Part shown: one piece after another, positions 26,188 through 34,547 of the stretch | How positions within the stretch are numbered: the stretch's first letter is position 1 | How the letters are laid out: each line of letters starts with the position of its first letter | Source of the DNA: Gordonia malaquae NBRC 108250 | GTDB lineage: Bacteria > Actinomycetota > Actinomycetes > Mycobacteriales > Mycobacteriaceae | Assembly: GCF_000344135.1 (NCBI RefSeq) | Contig: NZ_BAOP01000008.1 | Location: 62,001 to 126,000, forward strand | Reading direction: 5' to 3' | DNA: 64,000 bases | Program-made: the position numbers and the translations under genes | The notes under the pieces: model-generated | Databases searched by the model: none | What the model was told of the DNA's origin: nothing | What the model saw: only the letters and a program-made list of their open reading frames with translations

Positions 26188-26790
26188 ATGCTGTCCGTCA
26201 CGTACGCGACCCGGCGCATCGGCGCCCAGCCCCTGTTCACTGCACTGACCTTCACCGTCGAACGAGGCGAATGCGCTGCCGTTGTCGGCCCCAACGGTGT
26301 CGGCAAGAGTTCGCTGTTGCGCATCATCGTCGACGACGACCATCTCGATGAGGGCACAGTCCTCATCGACGGGCGAACCCCGAATGACCGTTCGCAGGGC
26401 TTCCGAGCGATCGTCGCCGCGGAACTCGGCGACCAGGCCGTCTTCTACGACTCGACGGTCCGTGAACATCTCGACCTGCTCTGTGCGTCGCACGGAGTTC
26501 GCCCCAACGTGGACGCAGCACTGATCGATGCCGGCATCGGCGACCTCGCTGATCGATTCCCGCACACCCTGTCGACCGGGCAGCGCCAGCGGTTCGCGTT
26601 GGTGGCAACGCTCATCAGGCCGTCCGGGCTCATCGTTCTCGACGAGCCCGAACGCGGCCTCGACGTTGACGGCCAGACCTGGGTCGCCCAAGCCGTGGCT
26701 GCTGCGACAGCGCGCGGGGCAGCCGTGGTCATGGCGACGCACAGCCGGGAATTCGCTGACCGGGCCGACGTACTGGTCGATCTCGGATGA
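26188..26790 (+). CDS. ABC transporter ATP-binding protein
   Basis: 200 residues. Walker A is GPNGVGKSS (~31-39), the signature is LSTGQRQR, Walker B is LIVLDEPERGLD and the switch His is in ATHSREF. The start ATG has a strong GGAGGAG site. Its stop overlaps the next start (ATGA at 26787), coupling it to the permease gene that follows. Together they look like a two-component exporter of the DUF6297-permease type; substrate unknown. Confidence 0.85.
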   Translation: MLSVTYATRRIGAQPLFTALTFTVERGECAAVVGPNGVGKSSLLRIIVDDDHLDEGTVLIDGRTPNDRSQGFRAIVAAELGDQAVFYDSTVREHLDLLCASHGVRPNVDAALIDAGIGDLADRFPHTLSTGQRQRFALVATLIRPSGLIVLDEPERGLDVDGQTWVAQAVAAATARGAAVVMATHSREFADRADVLVDLG

Positions 26791-27978
26791 CCGCCCGCCG
26801 AAAGTCGTGGATGAGCCGGAACGATGTGTCGGTGATCGATCTGGTTCTCATCGTCGGGGTCGGTGGCGGCATCGCATCCTGGGTCCTCGCACCGGCCCGA
26901 GTGGCGACGGTTGTCGAGCTGTCGGCGTGGGCCGACTCCCACACGGGGCTGGTGACAGGCGTCGTCGTCGTGGTGATCGCGCTGGTAGTCGGACGGTTCG
27001 CGGCGACATGGGGACCGGTCCGGGTGAGCCGGGAGGCAGCGCAGTGGGCGCTGTCCGGCCCTGCTTCGCGAGTGCCGGTGCTCGCACGGCGGGCGGCGGC
27101 ATCAGTGATTGTGGCGACGACGGTGTCGTTGGGAGCCGCTGGTGCGGCGGTGTTGGTCATGCCGTCACACGTGTGGATTCTGATGCCACTGGGCGCCGGT
27201 GCAGGATTGGTCGGTGTCGGGGCGGCGTACGCCGCTCAGCTCTCGCGCGACAGTCGAATCGGTGGTCGCAGGCCTCGCCGGACGGCCTGGTCTCCGGGGC
27301 GGCTCCATCGTCGGACGTTCGCACCGCGCGACGGATACGCGGGCGCCGTTGGACTCGCGGTCACCATGATGGACGGCAGTTGGATCGACGATGCGCGTGT
27401 CACGCGGTGGAAGTCACGGAAGGCGGCCACCGCGGGCCGCCTGTCGTCCGGACCGCTCTCTGCGTTCGTGACGGCGGACCTGCGCCGACTCGCCCGGCAC
27501 CCTGAACAACTCGTTCGGTGGGCGGCCTGGACCGCAGTCGCAGTGCTGGTGCCGATCGTTCTGGAGTTCCATCACGTCCCACTATTGGTGTCGACCATTG
27601 CAGTGACCTGTGCGGGAAACGCAACGTCCGGAGGCCTGAAGTCGACGTCCGACCGTGCGCTCCGTCGGGCATTCGGGGGTGTCGGATGCCGAGATCACAG
27701 CTGCGCACTGCGTCATTCCAGGCCTGGCGACCGCATTGTCGGCGCTGTGCGTCGGGTTCGGCGTTGGCATCGGGCCTGCGGCGGGCGCCGTCCTGGTGGT
27801 TGGGGCGGTCGCAGCGGTGATCCGACGGGCGACGCGGCCCGCGTTGCCCTATGGTTCGCCTGCCGTCACAGACGGCGTTCTGACCGGTGCGACTTTCCAA
27901 CCGGCGCTGCTGACTGCACAGCTTCGTGGTCCGATGCTGACAGTCGTGACTGCCCTCATCGCAGGCAGACTCCTTTGA
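26787..27978 (+). pseudogene. ABC transporter permease (DUF6297-like), frameshifted in a G run
   Basis: The first 296 codons encode a multi-helix membrane protein (helices near 18-38, 52-70, 100-120, 125-150, 245-270). At the five-G run 27675-27679 this frame turns into arginine-rich non-membrane sequence, while the frame joined by removing one G continues as F-G-V-S-D-A-E-I-T-A-A-H and gives three more helices to a stop at 27976-27978. Joined, the product is about 396 residues. So the gene carries a +1 insertion, either a real mutation, a phase-variable tract or a sequence error. It converges on the DUF5685 gene, 6 nt away. Confidence 0.8.
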
Positions 27979-27984
27979 CTGATG

Positions 27985-29103
27985 TCAGCTGCAATCGCAG
28001 CAGTCGCAACAATCACAGCAGTCGTCGCAGTCGTTGCATGACGGATCGACCCACTTGTCGCTGCAGTGATTCCAGTGGTCGCGGAACCAGCCCGCACCGC
28101 AGAACGAGTTGCCGACGAACGGCAGGATCCGCTGGTGGAACCTCCGGTTCGGCGGGAACGGAGGCGGATACGGCCAGCCTTCCGGCCACGTCGGAGGCCG
28201 GAACGGCGGCCATGTCGTCTGGCCGGCACCGAGGATCTCGATGTGGCGATGAGCCCGGAGATGACCTCTGCGCCGGACCGCCTGGGCGACGCCCTTCACC
28301 AGGAGGATTCGGAGCAGCCGGTCGTCGTGCAGTGCGAGCTGCTCATAGCGCTCGGCGATTCGGTCGGCCAGCATCCCGGCGTGCTGCAGGGCCTGCTCGT
28401 CGGACGTCCCGGTTGAGATCAGCGGGTTGAACGCTCCGGCCCGCGCATCATCGTCGCGGTCGTCGACGGCGTCGAGCAGGTGTGCGAGCCGCCCGTAGTC
28501 GGCGCCGATCGCGGACAACACGTCCCGATTCTCGGGAGCACCGGCCTGGTCTGCACTCGCCGCGAAGACCTCGGCGCACGCCGTGGCCGTCGGTTCGGTG
28601 AGGGCGTTGAGGTCCGCGTGTGATGCTTCGAGACCGGCCTGCCGATCGAGGGCAGTCAACACGGAGTCGACGTCGAGGGCGGTTTCCGCACGGTCCGCGC
28701 GCGCCCGCAGCGCCTTCGACGCCACCCGTGCAGCTCGGGATCTGATCGGCGACCGAGCTGCCAAGCCCAACTGCTGTTCGGCGACAACGTCGCGTGCCTT
28801 GGCCGCCGCCAAGGTCAACGATGCTGTGGTAGCGAGCCTGACGCCGGGATCGGCGGCCACCACGACATCGGCCCGACGCATGCCGCGCAGAGCACAGCGC
28901 CCCGCCGTCCGGGTATCGGCCACCGGTACCCGCTGCGCGGCGGCGAGCACCGAGAGCATCACCGTGTCGGTGTTGGTGGTCAGTCTCGCCGACTGCCCGT
29001 GCCCGTCGCGCAGCGACAGACACAGCCCACATAGATGGGCGCGCCATTCGTCGCGCAACTCGTCGTCCAGAAGATGCCCGCAGGGCGTGAGGAGACCGAA
29101 CAT
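27985..29103 (-). CDS. DUF5685 family protein with cysteine-rich C-terminal tail
   Basis: 372 residues. The N-terminus carries the family pattern PCGHLL ... HLCGLCLSLRDGHGQSARLTTNTDTVMLSVL with conserved Cys residues. The middle is Ala-rich helical. The C-terminal ~90 residues change character: a Pro/Trp-rich stretch (WPPFRPPTWPEGWPYPPP), then FCGAGWF and a tail ending CDDCCDCCDCCDCS. Such clusters could bind metal. Function is unknown. It faces the ABC ATPase/permease pair tail to tail. Confidence 0.75.
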   Translation of the reverse strand: MFGLLTPCGHLLDDELRDEWRAHLCGLCLSLRDGHGQSARLTTNTDTVMLSVLAAAQRVPVADTRTAGRCALRGMRRADVVVAADPGVRLATTASLTLAAAKARDVVAEQQLGLAARSPIRSRAARVASKALRARADRAETALDVDSVLTALDRQAGLEASHADLNALTEPTATACAEVFAASADQAGAPENRDVLSAIGADYGRLAHLLDAVDDRDDDARAGAFNPLISTGTSDEQALQHAGMLADRIAERYEQLALHDDRLLRILLVKGVAQAVRRRGHLRAHRHIEILGAGQTTWPPFRPPTWPEGWPYPPPFPPNRRFHQRILPFVGNSFCGAGWFRDHWNHCSDKWVDPSCNDCDDCCDCCDCCDCS

Positions 29104-29173
29104 GGAACGAACTTAGTGCAGGTCGGCCGCTCGCGCGCGGAGGCTCATCCGATCGATCGACGAGTGGTGCAGG

Positions 29174-30202
29174 TCAGGAGAACTGGACCAGCGCCGTGCA
29201 CTTGCCGAACACGCGCTTGCCGTTGACCGAAGCGCCGAACGTGATCAGGCCGCGCTTGGTCTCCGGGTACAGCGTCTTGATCTTCGCGGTGTACTCGACA
29301 ACCGCGGCCTCGGTCGGCGGCACGTACACGGCGCTCGAGAAACGCGCACTGAGCTCGATGAACGCCGCCGGATCGCCGACGAACGCCGACAGGTAACCCG
29401 CGGCGGTGCCGAGAGTCAGCATTCCCTGGGCGACGACGGAGTCGAGCTTGGCCGCCGCGGCGAGCTCGTCGCTGTGGTGAATCGGGTTCGGATCGCCCGC
29501 CACACCGACGTAGTTGACAAGATCGCCGCGCGTGAAGCGCTGGGTGCGCGGCGGGATCTCCTGACCCTCGCTGACCGAATCGAACGGGATCGCGCCGTAG
29601 GCGAAGGCATGCGAGCCGGGCTCGGGGATCTCGGCGGCCTCGGCAGGCACGAGCGGCAGCTCATGCGACGCGGTCGGCGAGAACATCACGTCGTCGACCA
29701 TCGAGATGAACTCGGCGGTGAGGCCGTCTCCGGTCTCACCGGGACCTGCGAGCGTGGTCCACGACTCCTGCATGACGCCCTTGTCGAGGTCGCGGATCAC
29801 GGTCTTGCCGGTGAACAGCTCCGCACCAGCGACCGACTTGTAGGAGTCCATCGACACGTCCGACTTCAAGCGGTCGCCCGCCGTGATCGGCTTGTGGAAG
29901 ATGAACCTCTGCTCCACCTGGAGGACACCGGATTTGAGCAGGTCGCCGGGCACCACCGTGTCGAACAGTTGAGCCTGCGCCTTGGTGCCGTCGAGGACGA
30001 CGATCGTCAACGGCGCCAGCAGCTTGTCGTGCCCGGCGTCGGCAGACTTGGCCTCGTCCCAGTGGACCGGGTTGTCGTCGTGCAACGCCCGTGCGAACTC
30101 GCGGATCTTCTCGCGGCCCACCTCGTAATAGTCCTGGGTGGTGTACGTCTGGCCGATCGCTGCCTCGATGGCCTGGACGCGCTCAGATCCGGTGATTGTC
30201 AT
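29174..30202 (-). CDS. hadAB: Fused HadA-HadB (3R)-hydroxyacyl-ACP dehydratase
   Basis: 342 residues with two hot-dog halves. Residues ~12-165 match HadA (DYYEVGREKIREFARAL, LLAPLTIVVLDGTKAQ, FHKPITAGDRL); residues ~210-342 match HadB (TRGDLVNYVGVAGDPNPIHHSDE, AQGMLTLGTAAGYLSAFVGDP, GKRVFGKCTALV). HadAB dehydrates beta-hydroxyacyl-ACP in the FAS-II cycle that makes meromycolic chains. The HadB half has the catalytic Asp237 and His242. The HadA half also keeps DDNPVHW, absent from M. tuberculosis HadA, and has Val69 where that protein has Cys61, the thiacetazone/isoxyl-linked residue. The two are separate genes in mycobacteria. Confidence 0.88.
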   Translation of the reverse strand: MTITGSERVQAIEAAIGQTYTTQDYYEVGREKIREFARALHDDNPVHWDEAKSADAGHDKLLAPLTIVVLDGTKAQAQLFDTVVPGDLLKSGVLQVEQRFIFHKPITAGDRLKSDVSMDSYKSVAGAELFTGKTVIRDLDKGVMQESWTTLAGPGETGDGLTAEFISMVDDVMFSPTASHELPLVPAEAAEIPEPGSHAFAYGAIPFDSVSEGQEIPPRTQRFTRGDLVNYVGVAGDPNPIHHSDELAAAAKLDSVVAQGMLTLGTAAGYLSAFVGDPAAFIELSARFSSAVYVPPTEAAVVEYTAKIKTLYPETKRGLITFGASVNGKRVFGKCTALVQFS

Positions 30203-30241
30203 GAGGAACCATTCTACCGAAGGGTAACGAGCGAGTCGGTG

Positions 30242-31120
30242 TCAGCCGTTGACCTTCGCGATCACATTCTCCGCGTACCACGTCATATTCTGAATCTTCG
30301 CCTCGAGCGGCTCGGTGTCGTTGCCGCGGATGTAGGGCACTCGGAATCCGACGATGACATCGGTGATGCCCTTGTCCTCTAGGCGCTTGCAGCCGTCGAC
30401 GGTGTAGGCGTCCATCGAGATCACGTGGATCTCGAACGGGTCGTTCTCCTTGCCCTCGGCCTTGCGGATCTTGTTGATCTTGTCGAGCAGGGCGTCGAGT
30501 TCCTCGCCCGGACCGCCACCGTGCATCCAGCCGTCTCCGCGGATCACGGCGCGCTTGAGCGCGAGGTCGGCGTGGCCTCCGACGAGCAGCGGGATCGGCT
30601 CGGTCGGGGTGGGCGACATCTTGATCTTCGGGATGTCGTAGAACTCGCCGTGGAACTCGAAGTATCCGGGAGAGGTGAGTCCGCGGATGATGTCCATGCA
30701 CTCGTCCATGCGCTTGCCGCGGCGCTTGAAGTCGACGCCCATGATGTCGTAGTCCTCGGGCCACGGGCTGGTGCCGACACCGAGGGACAGGCGGTTGTTC
30801 GTCAGCGCGGCGATGGAGCTCGCCTGCTTCGCGACCAGGGCCGGAGGGCGGATCGGAAGCTTCAGCACAAAGGGAAGGAAGCGCAGCGTCGTCGTCACCG
30901 CACCGAGAGCAGCGCATTGGATGAACGTCTCGACGAAGTCCTTGTCCTCGAGGAATCCACGGTCGCCGTCGGGTGTGTACGGATACGTCGCGTCGGACTC
31001 CTCGGGATAGGCGACGGAGTCGGGCACCGTGATGCCGTTGAAGCCGACGGACTCGGCCGCCTGCGCGAGCGGCGCGTAGTAACTGATGTCGGTCATCGCC
31101 TCGGCGTACGTGAATCGCAT
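30242..31120 (-). CDS. LLM-class F420-dependent oxidoreductase
   Basis: About 292 residues, luciferase-like TIM barrel: GFNGITVPDSVAYPEESDATYPY, ASSIAALTNNRLSLGVGTSPWPEDYDIMGVDFKRRGKRMDE and IPLLVGGHADLALKRAVIRGDGWM are typical of the TIGR03619-type F420 group. The exact substrate is unknown. A perfect KstR-like box lies 10 nt upstream of the chosen ATG (31120), and the alternative GTG at 31129 almost touches the box. The genomic setting resembles KstR-controlled F420 oxidoreductases such as Rv3520c, which supports a role in steroid breakdown. Confidence 0.85.
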   Translation of the reverse strand: MRFTYAEAMTDISYYAPLAQAAESVGFNGITVPDSVAYPEESDATYPYTPDGDRGFLEDKDFVETFIQCAALGAVTTTLRFLPFVLKLPIRPPALVAKQASSIAALTNNRLSLGVGTSPWPEDYDIMGVDFKRRGKRMDECMDIIRGLTSPGYFEFHGEFYDIPKIKMSPTPTEPIPLLVGGHADLALKRAVIRGDGWMHGGGPGEELDALLDKINKIRKAEGKENDPFEIHVISMDAYTVDGCKRLEDKGITDVIVGFRVPYIRGNDTEPLEAKIQNMTWYAENVIAKVNG

Positions 31121-31130
31121 GACTGCCACA

Positions 31131-31146
31131 CTAGAACATGTTCTAG
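31131..31146. promoter_or_regulatory. KstR-like operator CTAGAACATGTTCTAG
   Basis: Perfect 16-bp palindrome containing the same 14 bp as at 10632-10645. It lies directly upstream of the F420-dependent oxidoreductase gene on the minus strand, well placed to block its promoter. Assignment to KstR rests on the consensus only. Confidence 0.78.
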
Positions 31147-31222
31147 ATTTCTGGGGAGGGGATCGGGCGCTTCGGTTCGTTTCGCTCGCTCACCGAGCGG
31201 ACGAAGGCCTGCGGGTGCGGGC

Positions 31223-31295
31223 GTTTAAGGTTCCCCGATTCCGGCTGAAACCGTGCTGTCCGGCCAGAATCGGGTCGGATCGGGGAACCTTAGAC
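31223..31295. repeat. 73-nt palindromic element between glfT1 and the F420 oxidoreductase gene
   Basis: Outer arms 31223-31239 and 31279-31295 pair at 16 of 17 positions (core TAAGGTTCCCCGAT). A second, mutually exclusive pairing joins CCCGATTC 31234-31241 with GAATCGGG 31267-31274. The element is 14 nt beyond the glfT1 stop, so it may end that operon; the two competing stems are unusual for a plain terminator. The rest of 31147-31308 shows no gene. Confidence 0.6.
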
Positions 31296-31308
31296 GTCGA
31301 CGTGCTGG

Positions 31309-32214
31309 TCAGGGACGCTCGAAGCGTTCGGAACGGCCCAGTCGCCGTAGCCGCATCCACTCGCGGAACCCCGCGACGTCGCGCTGCTGGACGAGGAAGA
31401 ACCATGTGAAGCGCGCGTACTCCTGGGGGAGGAGCTTGCGCATGCCCGGTTGACTCATCAGGTAACCGCGGTTCCGGTACGTGAAGTAGCGCTTCACCTC
31501 GTTGTCCGGGTACTGGGTGTGCATGCGTCCGCCGAGGATGGGACGGAACTCGTCACTGCCGTCCGGATGCAGATACGCAGTGGTCAGGCACGTGCCGAAG
31601 GCGATGCCCGACCGGGCGAGACGACGATGCATCTCGACCTCGTCGCCCCGGAAGAACAGGCGGAGATCGGGGACGCCGATCTTCTCGAGCGTGTCGACCG
31701 AGAACAGGGCGCCGTTCATCAGGGATGCGATGCCGGGCAGTAGATCGTCCGACGCCGACTCGCCGTCGCCCGAGAACAGCTCCGACCGCTTCCGCCGCCA
31801 CACCAGGCCGCGTCGCAGGGGGAACGCGAGATCGTCGGGCGAGTCGATGTTCACCACCACCGGCGACACCTGACCCAGCCGGTGGCGGTCGGCGCAGGCC
31901 AGCAGCGTCGACAAGACGGCCGGGCCTTCCGGGCGGCCGTCGTCGTCGGCACACCACACCCAGTCGGCTCCGAGCGCCAACGCGTGCAGCATTCCCAGGG
32001 CGAAACCGCCCGCGCCGCCGAGGTTGTGCTGTGACGGGATGTACGTCGTGGGGATCGGCTGGCTCGTGACGAGTTCCCCGACCTCGGGTTCCGCGGCGTT
32101 GTCCACCACGATCAGATGATCGAGCGGCCGATCTTGGCTCGAGAGGACGGCGAGGGACTCGGCGAGCAGTTCGCGTCGTTTATGCGTGACGACGACGCCG
32201 ACGATCGTGGTCAC
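31309..32214 (-). CDS. glfT1: Galactofuranosyltransferase GlfT1
   Basis: Adds the first galactofuranose residues to the decaprenyl-linked rhamnosyl acceptor in arabinogalactan synthesis. 301 residues, GT2 fold: VVVTHKRRELLAESL at the start, the acidic motif WCADDDGRPEG (DDD) near 90, LMNGALFS and RLFFRGDEVEMHRRLARSG, all matching Rv3782. GTG start at 32214 overlaps the wzt stop by 4 nt (GTGA), so it is coupled to wzt. GlfT2 is not in the window. Confidence 0.92.
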   Translation of the reverse strand: MTTIVGVVVTHKRRELLAESLAVLSSQDRPLDHLIVVDNAAEPEVGELVTSQPIPTTYIPSQHNLGGAGGFALGMLHALALGADWVWCADDDGRPEGPAVLSTLLACADRHRLGQVSPVVVNIDSPDDLAFPLRRGLVWRRKRSELFSGDGESASDDLLPGIASLMNGALFSVDTLEKIGVPDLRLFFRGDEVEMHRRLARSGIAFGTCLTTAYLHPDGSDEFRPILGGRMHTQYPDNEVKRYFTYRNRGYLMSQPGMRKLLPQEYARFTWFFLVQQRDVAGFREWMRLRRLGRSERFERP

Positions 32215-33023
32215 TTCGCGACGTCCTTGCCGATCTCGGCGAGGACCTTGCGGACCTGCGCGGCGGAGTCCGGACCCTGGTAGGCGCCCACGACCTCCTC
32301 GATTCCACCGTCCATGCGGATCTGGCCGTGATCGATCCAGAGGGCGCGGTCGCACAGTTGGGCGAGGAACTCGTTCGAGTGGCTCGCGAACACGAGGATG
32401 CCGGACCGTTCCACGAGGGCCTGCAGGCGGACGCGGGCCTTCTTCATGAACTCGGCGTCCACTGCGCCGATGCCTTCGTCGAGGATGAGGATCTCGGGGT
32501 CGATGCTGGTCACGACTCCCAGCGCGAGGCGGACGCGCATGCCTGTCGAGTAGGTGCGCAGCGGCATCTCGAGGTAGTCGCCGAGTTCGGAGAACTCCGC
32601 GATCTCATCGGTCTTCTTGAGCATCTCCCGACGGCTCATGCCGAGGAACATGCCGCGGATCAGGATGTTCTCGTACCCGGAGATCTCCGGGTCCATGCCG
32701 ACGCCGAGGTCGAAGACGGGGGCCACGCGGCCGGTGACTTTGGTGGCGCCACGAGTCGGCTCGTAGATGCCCGACAGCAGTCGCAGCAGCGTCGACTTGC
32801 CTGCGCCGTTGTGGCCGACGAGCCCCACGCGGTCGCCGTGCTCCAGGTGCAGGTTGATGTCGCGGAGTGCTTCGACGACGACGGTCTTCGAGCCGTTCGA
32901 TCCGATGATGCCGCCTGCGGCGCCGACGACGGCCTTCTTGAGCGAGCGGGTCTTGGCGTCGAAGATCGGGAAGTCCACGCACGCGTCCCACGTGTCGACG
33001 CGAATATCGGTGTTGTCTGCCAC
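32211..33023 (-). CDS. wzt: Galactan exporter ATP-binding subunit Wzt
   Basis: 270-residue ABC ATPase related to Rv3781 and O-antigen Wzt. Walker A GHNGAGKST, signature YSTGMRVRLA, Walker B ILILDEGIGAVD. The conserved N-terminal DACVDFPIFDAKTRSLKK region is typical for polysaccharide exporters. With Wzm it should flip the lipid-linked galactan across the plasma membrane. GTG at 33023 follows AGGAG, preferred to upstream in-frame codons that overlap wzm. No C-terminal carbohydrate-binding extension is present. Confidence 0.9.
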   Translation of the reverse strand: MADNTDIRVDTWDACVDFPIFDAKTRSLKKAVVGAAGGIIGSNGSKTVVVEALRDINLHLEHGDRVGLVGHNGAGKSTLLRLLSGIYEPTRGATKVTGRVAPVFDLGVGMDPEISGYENILIRGMFLGMSRREMLKKTDEIAEFSELGDYLEMPLRTYSTGMRVRLALGVVTSIDPEILILDEGIGAVDAEFMKKARVRLQALVERSGILVFASHSNEFLAQLCDRALWIDHGQIRMDGGIEEVVGAYQGPDSAAQVRKVLAEIGKDVAK

Positions 33024-33031
33024 GGCTGCTC

Positions 33032-33910
33032 CTAAACCCAGTACGCCACGCGGGCACGGAAATTGCGCATCACCAGCAGTGCCGCGATCCAGCCGACCGC
33101 CGTGCAGCCGAGGACGATTCCCCAGTGATAGAACTCGACGTGGTCGCCGAGCAGGGGACCGCGTGCGATCTCCAAGTAGTGGAACATCGGATTGAGCTCG
33201 ACGTACTTCAGCTTGCTCGAACCGGAGTCGCCGACGTCGCTCAACGTCTTCGCCGACCAGATGATCGGCGTCATGAAGAACACGAGGCGGACGGCAGTGG
33301 TCAACAACTGGCCGATGTCGCGGAATCGGGTCGACAGGATGCCGAACACCACGGTCACCCAGATAGCGTTCAGCACGAACAGGCCGACGGCCGGGATCAC
33401 CAGGAGCGCCGACCAGTCGATCGGCGGCCGAAAGATCGCGAACACGATCGCGTAGATGACGATGTTGTGCGCGAAGATGATGAGGCTGCGCCACACCACC
33501 CGGTACACGTGAACGCTGATCGGTGCGGGCAGCTGTTTGATCAGGCCTTCATTGGTGGAGAACACCACCGAACCGTCGAGGACGGTGGTCTCGATGAATC
33601 CCCAGAAGATGAAGCCGAGCAGCACATACGGCAGGAACGTCTTGATGTCCTGGTGGAACAGTTCGCCGTACAGGATGCCCATCGCGACAGCCGTGACACC
33701 GGTGGCGATGGTGATCCACAGCGGCCCGAGCACTGAGCGCTTGTAACGCTGCTTGATGTCGGTCCAGCCGAGATGCAGCCAGAGTTCGGAGGTGCGAAGG
33801 CCCTCGATGAGATCTTGGACGCCTCGTGCGAAGGTTCGCGAATCCGAGGTGGGCGGAGCCGGCGGAATGGTCCGGCCGGGTGCTCCGCCGTCATTGGCTA
33901 CGGCTGACAC
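33032..33910 (-). CDS. wzm: Galactan exporter permease Wzm
   Basis: 292-residue ABC-2 type permease with six helices: WTDIKQRYKRSVLGPLWITIATGVTAVAMG, YVLLGFIFWGFIETTVLDGS, IIFAHNIVIYAIVFAIF and later segments. Matches Rv3783 and O-antigen Wzm proteins. A GTG at 33910 starts a plausible N-terminus; further upstream in-frame codons are unlikely. It is first in the wzm-wzt-glfT1 run; the order differs from mycobacteria, where wzt and glfT1 come before wzm. Confidence 0.88.
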   Translation of the reverse strand: MSAVANDGGAPGRTIPPAPPTSDSRTFARGVQDLIEGLRTSELWLHLGWTDIKQRYKRSVLGPLWITIATGVTAVAMGILYGELFHQDIKTFLPYVLLGFIFWGFIETTVLDGSVVFSTNEGLIKQLPAPISVHVYRVVWRSLIIFAHNIVIYAIVFAIFRPPIDWSALLVIPAVGLFVLNAIWVTVVFGILSTRFRDIGQLLTTAVRLVFFMTPIIWSAKTLSDVGDSGSSKLKYVELNPMFHYLEIARGPLLGDHVEFYHWGIVLGCTAVGWIAALLVMRNFRARVAYWV

Positions 33911-33932
33911 AACGTCACAGCATACCGGCGGG

Positions 33933-34475
33933 TCACAAGTACTGGCCGGTGCTGTGGTTGTCGGACATGTCACCCACGCCCGGCGGCAGTACACCCTGCC
34001 TCATCTGTTCGAGTTGCCCGCGGGCGGCCATCTGCTGCGCGAAGAGCGCGGTCTGGATGCCGTGGAAGACGCCCTCGAGCCACCCGACGAGCTGAGCCTG
34101 AGCGATGCGGAGTTCGGCGTCCGACGGTGTCGCGTCGTCGGAGAACGGGAGTGCCAGACGGTCGAGCTCTTCCCTCAGCTCCGGGGCGAGACCGTCCTGC
34201 AACTCGCCGATCGACGTGCGGTGGATGTCCGCGAGCCGCTGTCGGCTCGCATCGTCGAGCGGAGCGGCGCGAACTTCTTCGAGGAGTTGCTTGATCATGG
34301 TCCCGATCCGCATCACCTTCGCGGGTTGCTCGACCATCGCCGTGACCGGGTCGCCGCCGGTCTCCGATGAGGCTGCAGGCGTTCCGAACTCGACGATGGG
34401 CTCGTCGTCGGGGTTCGACGGTCCGGGTGCCATCGGATTGCCGGGGAATGAGGTGCCGAACATCTCGGGAAGCAT
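33933..34475 (-). CDS. bpa: Bacterial proteasome activator Bpa (PafE)
   Basis: 180 residues. Forms a ring that docks on the 20S proteasome and opens its gate without ATP. Residues ~45-165 form a helical bundle (KVMRIGTMIKQLLEEVRAAPLDDASRQRL ... LVGWLEGVFHGIQTALFAQQMAARGQLEQM), and the C-terminus is GQYL, the docking motif known for Bpa. In M. tuberculosis it is Rv3780, beside the galactan export genes as here. Proteasome genes themselves are outside the window. Confidence 0.92.
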   Translation of the reverse strand: MLPEMFGTSFPGNPMAPGPSNPDDEPIVEFGTPAASSETGGDPVTAMVEQPAKVMRIGTMIKQLLEEVRAAPLDDASRQRLADIHRTSIGELQDGLAPELREELDRLALPFSDDATPSDAELRIAQAQLVGWLEGVFHGIQTALFAQQMAARGQLEQMRQGVLPPGVGDMSDNHSTGQYL

Positions 34476-34547
34476 GCCTCCATTGTGCCTGTGCCGGGCG
34501 GACGTCCTGCGACGTTCGGTGTGGTCCGCATTGACTATCGTGGTGCC

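Noticed and set aside
31223-31295. An IdeR/iron box suggested by TAAGGTT
   Set aside because: The 19-bp IdeR consensus TTAGGTTAGSCTAACCTAA is not matched; the element is a hairpin.
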